DNA of 64,000 nt from Leptospira ognonensis (GTDB lineage Bacteria > Spirochaetota > Leptospiria > Leptospirales > Leptospiraceae), in assembly GCF_004770745.1 (NCBI RefSeq), contig NZ_RQGD01000010.1, positions 186,001 through 250,000 of the forward strand. Direction: 5' to 3'. The notes below the pieces were generated by a model. It was given only the letters and a program-made list of their open reading frames with translations, had not been told where the DNA came from and made no database searches. Below, piece after piece: positions 16,169 to 24,720 of this stretch. Made by a program: the position numbers and the translations under genes. Every line of letters begins with the position of its first letter. The stretch's first letter is position 1.

Positions 16169-18046
16169 ATGGCTCTCCATCCCTTTCGGCGCTTACTTTT
16201 TTTCAGTTTCCTGATTTGCCTCCAAACGAATCTTAACGCGGAAACTGCCCCCATCATCTCTTGGAATCCAAATTTTAAATCAATCAATCTTGCGCCCTAT
16301 ATTACATTTATCGAAGATATTTCGAAAACGGAATCGATTGAGACTGTGCGAAGCAGATTTGAGAATCAGGAAGGTAAAACGACAACTGCCAATTCTTTAG
16401 GTTTTGGATATTCAAAATCTGCCTATTGGCTTAGATGGAAAATGCAAATTGACACGCCTGCCGTGGACCATGCTTGGATAGAGCTTGTCTCTTTAATTGA
16501 TTCGATAGATATTTTTATTCTAAAGGATGGCAAGGAGATTTCAAGAATTCACACGGGAAGAAACGAGGACGCAAGTCTTCGGTATCTTCTGCATAGAAAT
16601 TTTATTTTTAATCTGCCACTAAACGAAAATGGTTTGTATGAAGTAGTGATGAGGTTTGAAAGCCAGGGTTCGGTATTATTACCGCTCAAAATATGGAGTA
16701 AAGAATCCTATCTAGAAGAGGATAGCCTTAAGTCGACTCTCTTTGGTGCCTACTTTGGTGTAATGGGGGTAGTCTTCTTTTATAATCTGTTTTTATTTTT
16801 AAGCATCAGAGACAAGAGCTATCTTTATTATATTTTATATATATTTTTTCTAGCACTGATCCAATCAAGTATTTGGGGGTATACACACGCCTATCTATTT
16901 CCAGCCCGACCGCAGATCGCCGATCTTTCTTTCCCGATTTCCATTGGACTTGTGAATGCATTTGCGCTTCTCTTTGCGAGGCAATTTGTTGATGCCAAAA
17001 CAAATATGCCAAGGCTCAATATTTATTTACTCATCATTGCTGTGCTCTCTGCACTTACCTTGGTTCCGGCTTTTCTTGGTTTCTATCGATTGGCCGTCAT
17101 GGGGGGTTTATTTTTCACATTAATTGTCTCTATAACGCTTGTTTCTGTATCTTTCTATGCGTGGTATCAGGGATTCAACCAGGCAAGGTTCTTTCTCCTC
17201 GGCTCATCTGTGGTCTTGATTGGCGCGATCATAGTAGGACTTAGAAATTTTGGGATCCTCCCTTACCACTTTTTAACAAATTATTCGGTACAAATTGGAT
17301 CTGTACTTGAAGCTATTTTCCTATCACTCTCACTTGCAGATAGAATCAATTTTATCCAAAAAGAAAAAGCAGATTTGCAAGCTAAATCCTTAGCAGAACA
17401 ACAATCATTGACAGACTCATTCTCTCGATTTTTTCCCTCACAAATCATTCCACTTTTGAACAAAAAGGATGTAAGAGATGTGATGCTAGGCGATGCCGTT
17501 GATGGAGAAGTTGCAGTTCTTTTTTTAGACATTCGCGGCTTTACCACAATTTCAGAAAAGCTTAGCCCTCGGCTTACATTTGATTTTTTAAATGCTTTTA
17601 TGAGATTTACAGCTCCCTCCATTGAAAGGATGTCCGGTTATATCGATAAATATATCGGAGATTCCATAATGGCATTTTTCCCTGGTTCCTCTGAAAATGC
17701 ATTGAAAGCAGCCAAAGATATGTTAGTGGGCCTTGCTGAGTTCAATAAAAAACGATACGAACTGGGAGAAAACGAAGTTAAGATTGGGATCGGAATCCAT
17801 TATGGAAAAGTTCTGATAGGTACGATTGGACAAGAATCAAGAATGGATGGAACACTCATCGGCGATACTGTAAACACTGCTTCAAGATTGGAAGGAAAAA
17901 CGAAAGAACTAGGATCCTCCATTCTACTCAGTGAAGTTGCCTTCCAAAAGTTAAGCACAGAATCAAAAGCTTCTCTCCAATCTATGGGTGAAATAGAAAT
18001 TCGTGGACGAGAGGAGATACTCACAGTGTATGGATTGAGAATGTAA
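16169..18046 (+). CDS. 7TMR-DISM receptor with class III adenylate cyclase output
   Basis: 625 residues: signal peptide to about residue 25, DISMED2-like extracellular sensor (about 30-175), seven membrane helices (about 185-385), a short linker and a cyclase domain (about 440-625). The cyclase has both metal Asp residues (F-L-D-I-R-G-F-T and Y-I-G-D-S-I-M-A-F-F). The adenine-selecting Lys (D-K-Y-I-G-D) and Asp (I-G-D-T-V-N-T-A-S-R) and the transition-state Asn/Arg pair are also present. An active cAMP producer is therefore expected. The stop and the following LytTR regulator start overlap (TAATG), so the sensor and a transcription factor share one transcript. Its start lies 85 bases from the divergent eutB start. 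Confidence 0.9.
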   Translation: MALHPFRRLLFFSFLICLQTNLNAETAPIISWNPNFKSINLAPYITFIEDISKTESIETVRSRFENQEGKTTTANSLGFGYSKSAYWLRWKMQIDTPAVDHAWIELVSLIDSIDIFILKDGKEISRIHTGRNEDASLRYLLHRNFIFNLPLNENGLYEVVMRFESQGSVLLPLKIWSKESYLEEDSLKSTLFGAYFGVMGVVFFYNLFLFLSIRDKSYLYYILYIFFLALIQSSIWGYTHAYLFPARPQIADLSFPISIGLVNAFALLFARQFVDAKTNMPRLNIYLLIIAVLSALTLVPAFLGFYRLAVMGGLFFTLIVSITLVSVSFYAWYQGFNQARFFLLGSSVVLIGAIIVGLRNFGILPYHFLTNYSVQIGSVLEAIFLSLSLADRINFIQKEKADLQAKSLAEQQSLTDSFSRFFPSQIIPLLNKKDVRDVMLGDAVDGEVAVLFLDIRGFTTISEKLSPRLTFDFLNAFMRFTAPSIERMSGYIDKYIGDSIMAFFPGSSENALKAAKDMLVGLAEFNKKRYELGENEVKIGIGIHYGKVLIGTIGQESRMDGTLIGDTVNTASRLEGKTKELGSSILLSEVAFQKLSTESKASLQSMGEIEIRGREEILTVYGLRM

Positions 18047-18789
18047 TGATGGCAGAAGATAAGTTTTATCAAGTATTGATCATTGAGGATGAATATCCCG
18101 CCAGGATGCTTATGATAGATTATATTCTAAATTGTCATGAGTTAAAATTGGCAGGAATCGCAGAAGATGGAAACAAGGCATTAGATCTATTGCATGAGAA
18201 AGACTTTGATCTCGTATTTGTTGATATAAACCTTCCTGCTTTTTCTGGACTCGATATCATTAAAAAAGTAAAAAAAGAATCTACCTTTTTTATTCTAACG
18301 ACCGCTTATAGTGAATATGCGGTAGATGCCTTTGAGCTTGATGCTTTGGACTATTTACTGAAACCTTTTTCCTTCGAACGCTTTAGAAAGTCGGTCGAAA
18401 AAGCGATCAAATTTCTAAAAGAACACCAATCGTCTAAACAGATTGTTAATACAAACGGGCAACTGACATTCCAATCCGACTCGGCGACTCACATTTTAGC
18501 TTTTCATGATATCCACTTTATTTCAGCGAATAACAAAACATCAGTGATTCATACAGAAAATAAGGACTATGAGACTTCGAGACTTCTCAAGGACTTAGAA
18601 GAAAAATTACCCAAAAAGCAGTTTATGCGGATACATAAAGGATATCTTGTAAATTTAGATTGGATTGCTTCTCTCCGATACGACAAAGGTGGTGCCTATA
18701 ATATCCAGTTAAAAAACCAGGATGAAACCATTTTACCCGTTGGCAGGGTCTATGCCACCGCTCTCAAAGAGAACCTAGGTTTGCGTTAA
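18046..18789 (+). CDS. LytTR-family response regulator
   Basis: 247 residues. A CheY-like receiver occupies about 5-125, with I-I-E-D-E acidic pocket, phospho-Asp in D-L-V-F-V-D-I-N-L-P, T-T-A and L-L-K-P-F. A LytTR DNA-binding domain occupies about 145-245, with F-I-S-A-N-N-K-T-S-V-I-H, F-M-R-I-H-K-G-Y-L-V-N and I-L-P-V-G-R-V-Y motifs. LytTR regulators usually pair with LytS-type kinases. The immediate upstream partner is a cyclase, but a LytS-like kinase lies at the end of the following operon (24721), so that kinase is the likely cognate partner. Likely targets include the lipoprotein/TonB operon beginning 125 bases downstream. Confidence 0.9.
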   Translation: MMAEDKFYQVLIIEDEYPARMLMIDYILNCHELKLAGIAEDGNKALDLLHEKDFDLVFVDINLPAFSGLDIIKKVKKESTFFILTTAYSEYAVDAFELDALDYLLKPFSFERFRKSVEKAIKFLKEHQSSKQIVNTNGQLTFQSDSATHILAFHDIHFISANNKTSVIHTENKDYETSRLLKDLEEKLPKKQFMRIHKGYLVNLDWIASLRYDKGGAYNIQLKNQDETILPVGRVYATALKENLGLR

Positions 18790-18913
18790 TTTACTTTTAC
18801 TCCTTTTCACGTAGCGTTTATTCTGTAATCCGTAGTTAATGTGAGTTAACTGGAATTTCGCATTGACTTTAACAGCTCCATAACTTTTCTCAATCTTGAA
18901 TCGGAGTTTTTAA
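18790..18913 (+). promoter_or_regulatory. Leader of the lipoprotein/TonB operon with possible LytTR half-sites
   Basis: The gap holds GTAGTTAAT (18832-18840) and GTGAGTTAAC (18841-18850), an AGTTAA repeated at a 10-base step, plus AGCGTTTAT further upstream at 18813. These resemble LytTR-type half-sites, although the classical spacing is about 21 bases. A TTGACT hexamer at 18863-18868 may be a -35 element; no good -10 at 16-18 bases was found. The CGGAG at 18902-18906 is the ribosome site of the next gene. Confidence 0.35.
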
Positions 18914-19297
18914 ATGCAAAAATACTTTCTTATTATCTTCCTTTTTGCCTTATCGATGGCTGTTACAAATTGTGCTTCTTCAACCGTAGGAGTTGCAGCG
19001 AGTAACAAACCAATTCTCAATACTACCTACGAAACCATCAAATCTGTAGATAAATTATTTACGTGGTATTCTGTAGATCTCATTTTGATAAGCGTTTCCA
19101 CGGAAACTCCCCCCACAGAAAAAATTTATGATGTGATGATGGAAGGAGAAACAGCAGATGCGATCATTAACATTCGCTACTACAATGAAAAATCTGTTTT
19201 CGGACCCATCATTCGACACCATTTTGGTATCCGTGGAGATCTCATACGATATACATCGACGACAAATACGATCCCAACCGGGAAAGGACGAAAATAG
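18914..19297 (+). CDS. Short lipoprotein, unknown function
   Basis: 127 residues. A signal peptide ends in V-T-N-C-A (lipobox Cys near residue 20). The mature part carries a V-D-L-I-L-I-S-V-S-T strand and a G-E-T-A-D-A-I-I-N-I-R-Y stretch that resembles small spirochetal lipoproteins of the same size. It is the first gene of the TonB operon, ahead of two more lipoproteins, which suggests an envelope accessory role for the receptor system. No enzymatic motif was seen. Confidence 0.65.
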   Translation: MQKYFLIIFLFALSMAVTNCASSTVGVAASNKPILNTTYETIKSVDKLFTWYSVDLILISVSTETPPTEKIYDVMMEGETADAIINIRYYNEKSVFGPIIRHHFGIRGDLIRYTSTTNTIPTGKGRK

Positions 19298-19308
19298 GAA
19301 TTCCAACC

Positions 19309-19704
19309 ATGAAACGAGTGAAATACTTCATTCTGGTGACTCTCTCTTTTGGGATGATGAATTGCCTTGGAATGAAAGTTAGAAATGAACTTGCACTTTA
19401 TGATTCTGCAACACTTGTTCGTTCAAGCAATTATGTTGTGCTAGGAAAAGGGACAGGACAAGATTCCTCCTTTTCGCTGTTAGGTATGATTCCTGTCACC
19501 AAAGCACCAAATGTGGAACTTGCGATGAGCCAGGCATTAGAGAAATTTCCAGAAGGAAGAACTCTAATCAATATACAAATCATCAGAGAAGATCGGCCCT
19601 ACTTTCCATTAGGATTGGTAAGCGTGGTCATAGTGACCGCTGATGTTGTCGGAGAGCCAAAAGAAAATTCTCTCGATACAAAAATCCGGGAGAGTAAAAA
19701 ATGA
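19309..19704 (+). CDS. Short lipoprotein, unknown function
   Basis: 131 residues with lipobox M-M-N-C-L near residue 19. The mature part includes S-S-F-S-L-L-G-M-I-P-V-T-K-A-P-N-V-E-L-A-M and G-R-T-L-I-N-I-Q-I, a pattern seen in small stress or envelope lipoproteins where an alpha/beta unit follows a glycine-rich strand. It lies 11 bases after the first lipoprotein and overlaps the third by 4 bases, so the three are translationally linked. Confidence 0.65.
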   Translation: MKRVKYFILVTLSFGMMNCLGMKVRNELALYDSATLVRSSNYVVLGKGTGQDSSFSLLGMIPVTKAPNVELAMSQALEKFPEGRTLINIQIIREDRPYFPLGLVSVVIVTADVVGEPKENSLDTKIRESKK

Positions 19705-20054
19705 AGTCTGGAAGAATATTTTCAGTAATTGTTTTATGTTTTTTATTTTCCCATTTTATTTCATGTGCCCAAACAGATGAGAGAGTGGACGTGAGCGATG
19801 CCCAAAGCCAGATACTAGCAGCCGCTAAGTTTGCGGCTGATAAATGTGGCACGCCTATTCCTGAACCCCTTCTGCTTGTCGTGAGCGATCCCATTAAGCG
19901 AAATTTAGATCTCTGCACCATTTCCATTACAAGAACAGGTTGTCCTTTCTCTGGGTACCCTCTGCCTTGTATACTCATTTACAGTCAAAAAGATCCAGGC
20001 GATCTACCTTGGTATATAAACTTCAATGGCATCAGCAAAGTACAAATTAAATAA
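19701..20054 (+). CDS. Short Cys-containing lipoprotein, unknown function
   Basis: 117 residues. The signal peptide ends F-I-S-C-A (lipobox). The mature region has four Cys residues (K-C-G-T-P, L-C-T-I-S, G-C-P-F-S, P-C-I-L-I) that could form two disulfides. Its start overlaps the previous stop (ATGA). Its 3' end overlaps the TonB receptor start by 29 bases, an unusually long overlap that fixes receptor translation to that of this lipoprotein. A surface lipoprotein partner of the receptor is a reasonable inference. Confidence 0.65.
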   Translation: MKSGRIFSVIVLCFLFSHFISCAQTDERVDVSDAQSQILAAAKFAADKCGTPIPEPLLLVVSDPIKRNLDLCTISITRTGCPFSGYPLPCILIYSQKDPGDLPWYINFNGISKVQIK

Positions 20055-22533
20055 ATTTATCCTAATATTGGTTATATTATTTTTTAGCTCACCCTTGTTG
20101 TCGGTGACCTTAAAAGTAAAATTGTTCAATGCCAAAACAGAGCAAGGGGAAAAGAATCTTCCTGTCATGGTTTTTGAGACCAAAAAGTTTTTTCAAACAG
20201 ACGCTGAAGGAAACGTAACCGTTGATTTTCCTTCACCCGGTGAATATACCTTACGCTTACTGCGAGAAACTGGTCCTGTAGACATAAAAATCAATGTAAG
20301 TGGTGATGAAACTCGCACGGTGTATACCGATAAGAAAGCTCCACCTAAAGGTGGTATTACGGTAGAGGGAGAAAGAGAAAAAACAGTCGCATCTCGAACG
20401 AAAGTTCGTTATGAAGAAATCAAACGCATGCCAGGTACATTTGGAGAGGCACTCAGAGCCCTTGAAACGTTACCTGGAGTGGTTCCAAACATTAGTTTTG
20501 GAGGTGGTGCGAATGGGATCATTGTTCGTGGTGCCAATCCTCAATCGAACACCTACCTTTATGATGACCTTCCGATCTTATATGCCTATCACTTAGATGG
20601 CCTAACCTCGGTGATTCATAATGATCTCATCAAGTCGATTGATTTATACCGCGGAGCCTTTCCAGCAAACTTTAATAATGCCACCGGTGGTATCATCGAA
20701 ATCGAGACAATCGACTCGGTTCCAAAAACTAAGGGTGCTTTTCAAGTTTCACTTTGGAATACTACGGCGTATGCTGCGACACCCATAGCAAACGGGAAGG
20801 GTTATGTTGCCGTTGGCGGAAAATACGGATATCTCGATCGTACTCTTGGGCAATCAGGACTGCTTCCCGATGGGATCCGTCTCCCCCGTTACAACGATTC
20901 GCAGGTAAAATTCGTTTATAATTTTAATCCTGAACATCAGATTTCATTCTACAATCTGACAGCCCAAGACAACTTTGCGATAGCTGCTCCCAATAACGGC
21001 GCAAACGATCCAACAAAAGACGAGTTAGGTTCCTTTGCAGGAGGCCGGGCTTCTTTTGGTCAAAGTTATAGAACAACTGCCCTCCGCTACAGCTGGAACC
21101 CGAGTGATAAGTTTCAAAATCGTTTCACTTTGATCAATTACGATCCTATCGTAGAAAATAACATTGCCTTTGGTGCCATTCAAGGAAAACAATATACGCG
21201 TTCGCTCTACGTTGGACTTAGACAAGATGCGACTTGGACAGCAAATTCGAATGTTAAGATTGATTTCGGATCTGAGTATCGTAAACTTTCCTTTAATGAT
21301 TATGGCTCGGACATTCAACTACGAGATCCTACGAATCCGACACCAAACCCATACAATACGACCAATCCAGATTTTTTGACACGCCCACTTTCCGTCAGAG
21401 GAACTTCTGGCTACTATAACGCCTACACTACACTAAAATTCAAAACAGGAAACTTTGCTTTTGAGCCTGGAGTTCGTTACGACCACTTAATGGTCACAAA
21501 AAATGGAGCGCTCGGACCTAGAGCCACTATTTCCTATACCTTTCCGGAAGTGATGAAAGGACTCACCATTTTTGGAAGCGGAGGTGACCTCGCAAGATTT
21601 CCGCTCACGACGATCTTTAACCAAGAAACTGGGAATCCAAACTTAGAATTTGAAAAGGCCAGAAAAACGGGAGTTGGTTTTGATTTAAAAATCTCACAGG
21701 TGTATGAATTTAAATTTGAGGTATTCAAGAACGAATTTAAAAACACGATCGTCAACGATCCATACGCTTCCATCCCTGTCGGTCTTAACCCTGACAAGTC
21801 ACAATGGCTTTCTAATCCACTTGTTACAAATCGCTCCTTGAACTATTCCAATCGGGGAACAGGTTGGTCTCATGGCTATGAAGTTATGTTTCGAAAAAAT
21901 TCAAAGCAAGGCTCAAGGGATTGGTTTGGTTGGCTCTCGTATACCTGGTCCCAATCTTTATCGAATACCAATATCTATAAAATTTATGACGGGGATACGT
22001 TTCAATACTCCGGTTTAGAACGAAGAATTTTGGCTGAATACTATAATAATTCCAAAGAGGAACTTGCTACCTGGGACAGAACACACGTAGCAAACCTTGT
22101 TTATGGATGGAGATTTTCCGAGGAATACCAATTAGGTGGACGTTGGAGTTATCTAACATCTGCACCGTATCAAAAAATAACTGGCGATGATGGGGGTCAA
22201 TTTGCAAACCCTGCCAATGGTATTACATATTGGAACTCAAAAGTTTCTAATAATCCTTATACATCAGAATATGGGAATACGAAGAGAGGAGCTGACTATC
22301 ATAGATTGGATATTCGTTTGGATAAATTTGAAAATTATTCATGGGGCTATCTGAACTGGTATCTAGAAATCGTAAACGTTTACCTTCGTAAAAATACAAA
22401 CGGAGAAGGCTTTGATAATTCGAGACCTTTTTCCGCGACCAACCCCACTCCGAGTCCCACATTCGGAACTTTGGAACTTCCAAATCGCACCATTATACCT
22501 TTTTTCAACATTGGAATGGAGGCACACTTCTAA
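20026..22533 (+). CDS. TonB-dependent outer-membrane receptor with N-terminal carboxypeptidase-like domain
   Basis: 835 residues. A signal peptide ends near residue 27. An N-terminal regulatory-like beta domain follows (about 28-105), then the plug with G-A-N-G-I-I-V-R-G-A-N-P-Q-S-N-T-Y-L-Y-D-D-L-P and L-Y-R-G-A-F-P-A-N-F-N-N-A-T-G-G-I-I-E-I. The rest is a beta-barrel ending in F-F-N-I-G-M-E-A-H-F with the C-terminal aromatic. No clear TonB box motif was picked out. The receptor imports a substrate across the outer membrane using the ExbB-ExbD-TonB complex encoded downstream in the same operon. The substrate is unknown; no riboswitch or Fur-like box was recognised in front of it. Confidence 0.88.
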   Translation: MASAKYKLNKFILILVILFFSSPLLSVTLKVKLFNAKTEQGEKNLPVMVFETKKFFQTDAEGNVTVDFPSPGEYTLRLLRETGPVDIKINVSGDETRTVYTDKKAPPKGGITVEGEREKTVASRTKVRYEEIKRMPGTFGEALRALETLPGVVPNISFGGGANGIIVRGANPQSNTYLYDDLPILYAYHLDGLTSVIHNDLIKSIDLYRGAFPANFNNATGGIIEIETIDSVPKTKGAFQVSLWNTTAYAATPIANGKGYVAVGGKYGYLDRTLGQSGLLPDGIRLPRYNDSQVKFVYNFNPEHQISFYNLTAQDNFAIAAPNNGANDPTKDELGSFAGGRASFGQSYRTTALRYSWNPSDKFQNRFTLINYDPIVENNIAFGAIQGKQYTRSLYVGLRQDATWTANSNVKIDFGSEYRKLSFNDYGSDIQLRDPTNPTPNPYNTTNPDFLTRPLSVRGTSGYYNAYTTLKFKTGNFAFEPGVRYDHLMVTKNGALGPRATISYTFPEVMKGLTIFGSGGDLARFPLTTIFNQETGNPNLEFEKARKTGVGFDLKISQVYEFKFEVFKNEFKNTIVNDPYASIPVGLNPDKSQWLSNPLVTNRSLNYSNRGTGWSHGYEVMFRKNSKQGSRDWFGWLSYTWSQSLSNTNIYKIYDGDTFQYSGLERRILAEYYNNSKEELATWDRTHVANLVYGWRFSEEYQLGGRWSYLTSAPYQKITGDDGGQFANPANGITYWNSKVSNNPYTSEYGNTKRGADYHRLDIRLDKFENYSWGYLNWYLEIVNVYLRKNTNGEGFDNSRPFSATNPTPSPTFGTLELPNRTIIPFFNIGMEAHF

Positions 22534-23048
22534 TGAAGGCATACTTACTTCTACCTTCACTTTTAATCATTTTGGCATTGTTTGGCTGTGATACAAAGGA
22601 TGATGAATTCTCAAAAAAATATGAAACAACTTTGTTGCTTACTTATATTTCAACACCGACAGATGCAAACGCAGCTTGCGTTTCGCTTTCGAAAAAGCAA
22701 GAAGAGTGTTTTTCGGCACCGGCAGTCGCCCTTGGTATTTCTGTGCCCTCAACCTCCGATTCCACTCTATCTACCCGTTGTGTAGATACATTAAAATCGA
22801 GTCAGTTCAATCAAATGTCTGCCATGGCTCAAACTTGTGTGATCACTTGCCAAGTCACAGATTGGAATACCAAAATATCGTCTGGTGAATGTAAAACAGG
22901 AACTGCGAGTAGCTTTATCCAATCAAGCTTGACAAACACGGTCGTTTCGAAGTGCATTAGAGATTGTTTTTCAACAAGCAATGGTCTGGTAACAGACGAA
23001 AATATAGCAAAATTATTTATTTTTAATTTTATTCAACAGGGAGAATAA
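22533..23048 (+). CDS. Cys-rich lipoprotein of the TonB operon
   Basis: 171 residues with lipobox L-F-G-C-D near residue 19. At least eight further Cys residues occur in the mature protein (A-A-C-V, E-E-C-F, T-R-C-V, T-C-V-I-T-C, G-E-C-K, K-C-I-R-D-C), consistent with disulfides in the periplasm or on the surface. The start overlaps the receptor stop (TAATG), a sign that both products are needed together. A substrate-capture or receptor-capping role is suggested by position only. Confidence 0.65.
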   Translation: MKAYLLLPSLLIILALFGCDTKDDEFSKKYETTLLLTYISTPTDANAACVSLSKKQEECFSAPAVALGISVPSTSDSTLSTRCVDTLKSSQFNQMSAMAQTCVITCQVTDWNTKISSGECKTGTASSFIQSSLTNTVVSKCIRDCFSTSNGLVTDENIAKLFIFNFIQQGE

Positions 23049-23049
23049 C

Positions 23050-23664
23050 ATGCAGGAATTTGTAGAAATCGGTGAAGAGTTAGTATTCCTCGCAATGACG
23101 ATTGCGAGTATCGTGGCGTTTGCAGTTTTTTTGGAAAGATTATTATATTTCCGAAAAACAATGGGGAAAATCAACGATGAATTCTTAACGCAAGTTAGAG
23201 GCTCCCTTCACGAAAAGCCAGAAATTACTTGGGAAGCTCCTCTCACACACACTTCTTCCTACTGGAGATTTGTTCACTTTGCACTTCGCCAAATTGGTCT
23301 TGGTCGCAAAGGATTAGATGAAAGTCTAGAAGGTCAAATTCTTTCGGAAAAATTGGAATTAGAAAAACGCCTCCCGATACTCAATACACTAGGAAATAAT
23401 GCACCATTTATCGGTCTCCTCGGTACTGTTCTCGGTGTCATCAAAGCATTTTACGGACTCGGAACTCTTGGTGCTTCTGGAGCAGATGTTGTTATGCGGT
23501 CGATTTCTACTGCCTTACTTGCAACTGCTGCAGGACTTGGAGTTGCCATTCCGGTTGTCATGGCAAATAATTATTTTTCACGCAAGGCTAAGGTAATTTT
23601 ACAAAATCTAGAAATCTTGAAAAAAGAATTTCTTGCGTATCAAATGAACAAAACGAAGGTTTAA
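23050..23664 (+). CDS. exbB: ExbB/TolQ/MotA family proton-channel protein
   Basis: 204 residues with three membrane helices. The conserved core has L-N-T-L-G-N-N-A-P-F-I-G-L-L-G-T-V-L-G-V-I and R-S-I-S-T-A-L-L-A-T-A-A-G-L-G-V-A-I-P, the family signature. It forms the proton-conducting pentamer that powers TonB. Its start follows the lipoprotein stop by 1 base and exbD follows by 2 bases, so the order ExbB-ExbD-TonB is a compact unit. Context with a dedicated receptor makes ExbB more likely than TolQ. Confidence 0.93.
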   Translation: MQEFVEIGEELVFLAMTIASIVAFAVFLERLLYFRKTMGKINDEFLTQVRGSLHEKPEITWEAPLTHTSSYWRFVHFALRQIGLGRKGLDESLEGQILSEKLELEKRLPILNTLGNNAPFIGLLGTVLGVIKAFYGLGTLGASGADVVMRSISTALLATAAGLGVAIPVVMANNYFSRKAKVILQNLEILKKEFLAYQMNKTKV

Positions 23665-23666
23665 AT

Positions 23667-24065
23667 ATGGCTCAATCCAGTTCACAAGATGAGGAAATAG
23701 GAAGCATAAATATCACACCCATGGTGGATGTGATTTTAGTGCTTCTAGTTATCTTCATGGTCACGGCAAACTTTCTAAAAAAGGAAAGTATCAATATCAA
23801 TTTACCAAAGGTTCAGTCCGCTGATCCAAATGTGGCTGAGTCAGTGCAAGTGGCCATGACGAAAACAGGCGGTATTTTACTTGAGGGCAAAGACATTCAA
23901 TTGGCTGCCTTGATTAAAAATTTAGAGCGCGAGTCCAAAATAAGACCAAACATGCGTTTGACACTTTCGGCAGATGAATCCTTGCCTTATGGCAAAATTA
24001 CAGAACTCATGGGAATCATTCGCAAAGCAGGGATTACGAGAATCGCACTTAGTGTAAAAAAATGA
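23667..24065 (+). CDS. exbD: ExbD/TolR family biopolymer transport protein
   Basis: 132 residues: short cytoplasmic N-terminus (I-N-I-T-P-M-V-D-V) with the essential membrane Asp at the start of the single helix V-I-L-V-L-L-V-I-F-M-V-T, then a periplasmic domain ending K-A-G-I-T-R-I-A-L. Family length and motif order match ExbD. It overlaps the tonB start by 4 bases. It works with ExbB to couple proton flow to TonB movement. Confidence 0.93.
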   Translation: MAQSSSQDEEIGSINITPMVDVILVLLVIFMVTANFLKKESININLPKVQSADPNVAESVQVAMTKTGGILLEGKDIQLAALIKNLERESKIRPNMRLTLSADESLPYGKITELMGIIRKAGITRIALSVKK

Positions 24066-24718
24066 AAAGAGTAAAAAAGTATTTCGCTAAATTTACGCAT
24101 TCTGTCAGACAAAACAAGGAAAGACTGTTTCATATTTGTCTGGCATTGAGTTTATTGCTTCATACGGGTTCGTATGCTGCTTATAAAATTAGCCAAATGA
24201 GACCTGAAGAGGAAGTGATTGATTCCTCTAATTTCGAAGATGTAGATTTGAATTTTGAAGAAATTCCTCCGGAATTGATCGGAGGGACTTCCTCACCGGC
24301 TCCCGTGGAAAAAAGTGAGTGGGTGGAAGGAAGCAATAAGGACAAAGAGGATGAGCCTGATAATTCAGATCTGAATCCTAATCAACTTTCAGGAAATGGT
24401 ACGGATAAAGACGGCTATTTATTTTCTTGGAATGGAGATAGACCACCCTCTCCCATTCTCGACTTCGACCTAAAAGATTATTTTCCTCCACAAGCACGAG
24501 CTGCGAACATACCGGAAAAAACAGTCATCATGCTTGTCCAAGTGAATGAAGATGGTAGTCTTGAGTCCGCAAAGATCGTATCTGGAAAAGCTGGCTATGG
24601 CTTTGATGAAGCCGCAATGAAAATTGTAAAGCGACTACGTTTTAGCCCCGGTTATGTGCAAGGACAACCTAAAAAAATGGCACATCGCATGCCGATTAAC
24701 TTTAATTTAGAGGATTAA
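24062..24718 (+). CDS. tonB: TonB-family energy transducer
   Basis: 218 residues. One N-terminal membrane anchor (about 26-45) follows a basic cytoplasmic segment. A periplasmic linker rich in Glu, Pro and Ser follows, then a C-terminal TonB domain (about 135-218) with V-I-M-L-V-Q-V-N-E-D-G-S-L, G-Y-G-F-D-E-A-A-M-K-I-V-K-R-L-R-F-S-P-G and R-M-P-I-N-F-N-L. The linker is short and lacks the classical Pro-Lys repeats. It contacts the receptor encoded in the same operon. Confidence 0.92.
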   Translation: MKRVKKYFAKFTHSVRQNKERLFHICLALSLLLHTGSYAAYKISQMRPEEEVIDSSNFEDVDLNFEEIPPELIGGTSSPAPVEKSEWVEGSNKDKEDEPDNSDLNPNQLSGNGTDKDGYLFSWNGDRPPSPILDFDLKDYFPPQARAANIPEKTVIMLVQVNEDGSLESAKIVSGKAGYGFDEAAMKIVKRLRFSPGYVQGQPKKMAHRMPINFNLED

Positions 24719-24720
24719 AA

